Shown here piece after piece: positions 5,355-7,123 of a DNA stretch of 7,123 bases. The position numbers and the translations under genes were made by a program. Position 1 is the stretch's first letter. Each line of letters starts with the position of its first letter. The notes below the pieces were generated by a model that had not been told where the DNA came from, made no database searches, and was given only the letters and a program-made list of their open reading frames with translations. The DNA is from Euryarchaeota archaeon UBA136 (GTDB lineage Archaea > Thermoplasmatota > Poseidoniia > MGIII > CG-Epi1): assembly GCA_002506485.1 (NCBI GenBank), contig DAXQ01000036.1:1-7123 (forward strand). The letters run 5' to 3'.

Positions 5355-6756
5355 GTTAGATCTAAGCCAGTTATCTGGGTTCGTAGATCAATGGTGGGAT
5401 GATTCAGCTCTTCCCAGTCTTTGTGAATTCGTTGAGATCCCTGCCTTATCACCTTCTTTTGATTCGGATTGGGAGGCTAATGGTTACCTTGATGCCGCGG
5501 TCAACACATTCGTTGCCTGGGTTCGTAGTTTACCTCTGAAAGGTCTTACTGTTTCGGTCCACCGCCTAAAGAACCGGTCACCAGTGCTTCTGGTCAGGAT
5601 TGAAGGCGATGCAGACGGCGATGTATTATTCTATTCACATTTAGACAAACAACCCGAGGCCGAGGGCTGGTCAGAGGGGAAAGGTCCCTGGAAGGCAGTC
5701 ATCGAAGACGAGTGGCTCTTTGGAAGGGGAAGTGTGGACGACGGATATGGAGGCTATGCTGGCGTTCTGTCGGTACTGGCTCTTCAGGATCAGGGCATCT
5801 CTCATCCGACTTGTAGATTCCTGATAGAGACTGGTGAGGAGAGCGGTTCTCCGGACCTGGAGTTCTATCTGGATGAGATGAAATCGGATCTGGGCATTCC
5901 CGACCTAGTTATTGTCCTTGATGTGGGAGGAATGGATTACGATCGGTTGTGGATAACCCAGAGTTTGAGAGGAATAGTGGCAGGTACACTTTCTGTTAAG
6001 GTGTCATCGGTAGGTGTTCATTCAGGACATGGCAGCGGCGTCATGCCATCTTCATTCAGACTGGCCAGGCAATTACTTTCCCGGATAGAGGACCAGGACA
6101 CCGGTGAGATACTTCCGGAATGGTTGCATCTGGAGATTACTGACAAGATGAAGAAGGAATGTGCCCAGATCGCAGAGATGGCTGGCGATTCACTTGATGA
6201 TTTCCCATTGCTGGACGGAGTCCAGAAGCAGGTCGATGACCCCCAGGATATAGTAATGACCATGAATCTGAGACCAAGTCTTTCGATTATAGGAGCCGAT
6301 GGTATTCCATCCATACAGGATGCAGGCAATGTTCTGAGGACAAACACAGATCTCAAGGTCTCGATACGGACCCCTCCCGGTATCAGTGCCCATGAGGTAG
6401 CTGAGAAAGTTCAGGAACTTCTCGAATCAGACCCGCCCAATGGCGCTCATGTGGAGGCCAGAATGACTGAGGTTGCCGATGGTTTCCTGTCTCCCGAATT
6501 ACCAGATAAGATATCATCCAGTTTGGAGTCTGCCTGTCAGGAATTCTATGGTAATTCCTCAAGGTCTCTTTTCATAGGCGGTACCATACCAGTCATGGCA
6601 ATGCTTCAATCTCGCTATCCGGATTCTAAATTCCTTATCACTGGAGCTGGTGGACCGGGCGGAAATGCTCATGGCCCGGATGAGAAATTACACATTCCTA
6701 CGGCCAAGAAAGTGACCAAGTGCATGTCAGCGGCGGTCTCGGCAACCATTCGTTAA
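5347..6756 (+). CDS. M20-family metallopeptidase / dipeptidase
   Basis: A 469-residue di-zinc M20 hydrolase (ArgE/DapE/CPG2/carnosinase superfamily) with no signal peptide, so cytoplasmic. Likely active-site residues are: SHLDKQP with zinc ligand His98 and Asp100; GRGSVDDGYGG with bridging Asp131; ETGEESGS with base Glu164 and zinc ligand Glu165; LDVGG with Asp192; and GGNAHGPDE with His442. The lid/dimerisation domain spans ~205-345 and includes GVHSGHGSG (His225). Length and the HLDKQP / EESGSPDL signatures fit the carnosinase-like dipeptidase branch better than DapE or ArgE, so a peptide-scavenging role is inferred. Exact specificity is uncertain. The start ATGTCTAA overlaps the propeller-gene stop, with GAGG at 5333-5336 ten bases upstream, which suggests coupled translation. 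A surface propeller paired with a cytosolic peptidase could serve peptide uptake and use, but no transporter gene is present here. Confidence 0.92.
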   Translation: MSKLDLSQLSGFVDQWWDDSALPSLCEFVEIPALSPSFDSDWEANGYLDAAVNTFVAWVRSLPLKGLTVSVHRLKNRSPVLLVRIEGDADGDVLFYSHLDKQPEAEGWSEGKGPWKAVIEDEWLFGRGSVDDGYGGYAGVLSVLALQDQGISHPTCRFLIETGEESGSPDLEFYLDEMKSDLGIPDLVIVLDVGGMDYDRLWITQSLRGIVAGTLSVKVSSVGVHSGHGSGVMPSSFRLARQLLSRIEDQDTGEILPEWLHLEITDKMKKECAQIAEMAGDSLDDFPLLDGVQKQVDDPQDIVMTMNLRPSLSIIGADGIPSIQDAGNVLRTNTDLKVSIRTPPGISAHEVAEKVQELLESDPPNGAHVEARMTEVADGFLSPELPDKISSSLESACQEFYGNSSRSLFIGGTIPVMAMLQSRYPDSKFLITGAGGPGGNAHGPDEKLHIPTAKKVTKCMSAAVSATIR

Positions 6757-6765
6757 AAAACGAAT
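6748..6765 (+). terminator. Hairpin over the M20 stop codon, possible 3' end signal
   Basis: ATTCGTT (6748-6754) and AACGAAT (6759-6765) form a 7-base perfect inverted repeat with an AAAA loop that includes the last two bases of the TAA stop. AT-rich sequence follows rather than a clean T-run, so a terminator role is only plausible. Confidence 0.35.
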
Positions 6766-6802
6766 TATAATACTTAATTATAGCTTAGGAGAACTAATTA
6801 TA
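6763..6802 (+). repeat. Three AATTATA copies in the 3' spacer
   Basis: Direct copies of AATTATA at 6763-6769, 6776-6782 and 6796-6802, with starts 13 and 20 bases apart, in the 122-base gap between the peptidase and the next gene. In such AT-rich DNA this could be chance. It could also be a termination region or a regulator site for the downstream gene. Confidence 0.3.
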
Positions 6803-6849
6803 AGTCATAGATACCCATTCTGCCGTATTTGGATTCGGGACCTACAATC

Positions 6850-6858
6850 TATATATAT
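6850..6858 (+). promoter_or_regulatory. TATA box of the terminal exported-protein gene
   Basis: TATATATAT centred 25 bases before ATG 6879. It is the cleanest TATA element in the window and has ideal spacing for an archaeal promoter with a leaderless transcript. The gene therefore appears to be a separate transcription unit from the peptidase. Confidence 0.65.
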
Positions 6859-6878
6859 CGGCATCTTACACATGACCT

Positions 6879-7123
6879 ATGAGCTTTAGCAGATTTTCAG
6901 TGCTAGCTGTATTCCTCATGATGATCATGAGCGCTTTTGTTGCACTTCCAACATATAATGTTGGAGCTGATGAGCACGAAGGTGGCGGACCATACTTGAA
7001 TGCGTTCCCAACCGGTAGTGGTGGCGATATTGCTGACTATGAGATGAGTTTAGATGGTAGTGCCAACATTACTGTTGAAGCTACCGAACTTGTTAACAAC
7101 ACTTCCTATACAATCATATGGGA
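6879..7123 (+). CDS. Exported protein, N-terminal part (3' end outside window)
   Basis: 81 residues are visible before the window ends. Residues 1-~29 form a signal peptide: MSFSR, then a hydrophobic, Met-rich core (VLAVFLMMIMSAFVAL), with likely cleavage near VGA|DEHE. The mature part begins acidic and glycine-rich (DEHEGGGPYLNAFPTGSGGD) and contains the sequons NIT and NNT in a beta-strand-like, Thr/Val-rich stretch. This is typical of large archaeal secreted or cell-surface proteins. No domain can be named from the fragment. The ATG at 6872 just upstream is out of frame and stops within six codons, and the TATA box at 6850-6858 supports 6879 as the start. Confidence 0.75.
   Translation, partial: MSFSRFSVLAVFLMMIMSAFVALPTYNVGADEHEGGGPYLNAFPTGSGGDIADYEMSLDGSANITVEATELVNNTSYTIIW

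Overview
The window (7,123 bases) most likely comes from an aerobic, probably marine, archaeon, perhaps of the Marine Group II/III or Thermoplasmata type. This is an inference. Several genes have a TATA-like box 25-27 bases before the first ATG and no clear Shine-Dalgarno sequence, which is typical of leaderless archaeal transcripts. Two genes encode exported proteins rich in N-glycosylation sequons, and one of them ends in a Pro-Gly / hydrophobic / Arg-rich tail like an archaeosortase signal. Aerobic life is suggested by 4-hydroxyphenylpyruvate dioxygenase and a heme A synthase. No RNA gene, CRISPR array, insertion sequence or phage module was seen.

Left part (1-2841, all + strand). The window opens inside hpd (tyrosine catabolism), which overlaps a gene for a glyoxalase-like VOC metalloprotein by 4 bases. 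A hairpin followed by T residues ends this unit. An AT-rich 223-base spacer with a perfect 20-base palindrome then leads to cysH (APS/PAPS reductase). cysH overlaps a third vicinal-oxygen-chelate gene by 8 bases. Five bases later comes a small membrane-protein reading frame of 91 codons before its stop, with a TAG stop codon at codon 22. It fills almost exactly the space to the next gene.

Middle (2843-3874, - strand). ctaA/COX15 heme A synthase faces the left block. Its stop lies one base from the stop of the interrupted frame. It is transcribed divergently from the next operon, with both TATA-like boxes in the 94-base gap.

Right part (3969-7123, + strand). An exported, membrane-anchored six-bladed PD40 (TolB-like) propeller protein overlaps an M20-family metallopeptidase gene by 8 bases. 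After a hairpin and an AT-rich spacer, a new TATA-like box precedes the start of another exported protein, which runs off the window.

The genes read mostly as ordinary housekeeping and accessory metabolism: aromatic amino-acid breakdown, sulfate assimilation, respiration and peptide use. I do not see a convincing new multi-gene system. The best anomalies are the small membrane-protein frame with the in-frame TAG, the clustering of three VOC-fold genes around cysH, and the palindromic cysH upstream region.
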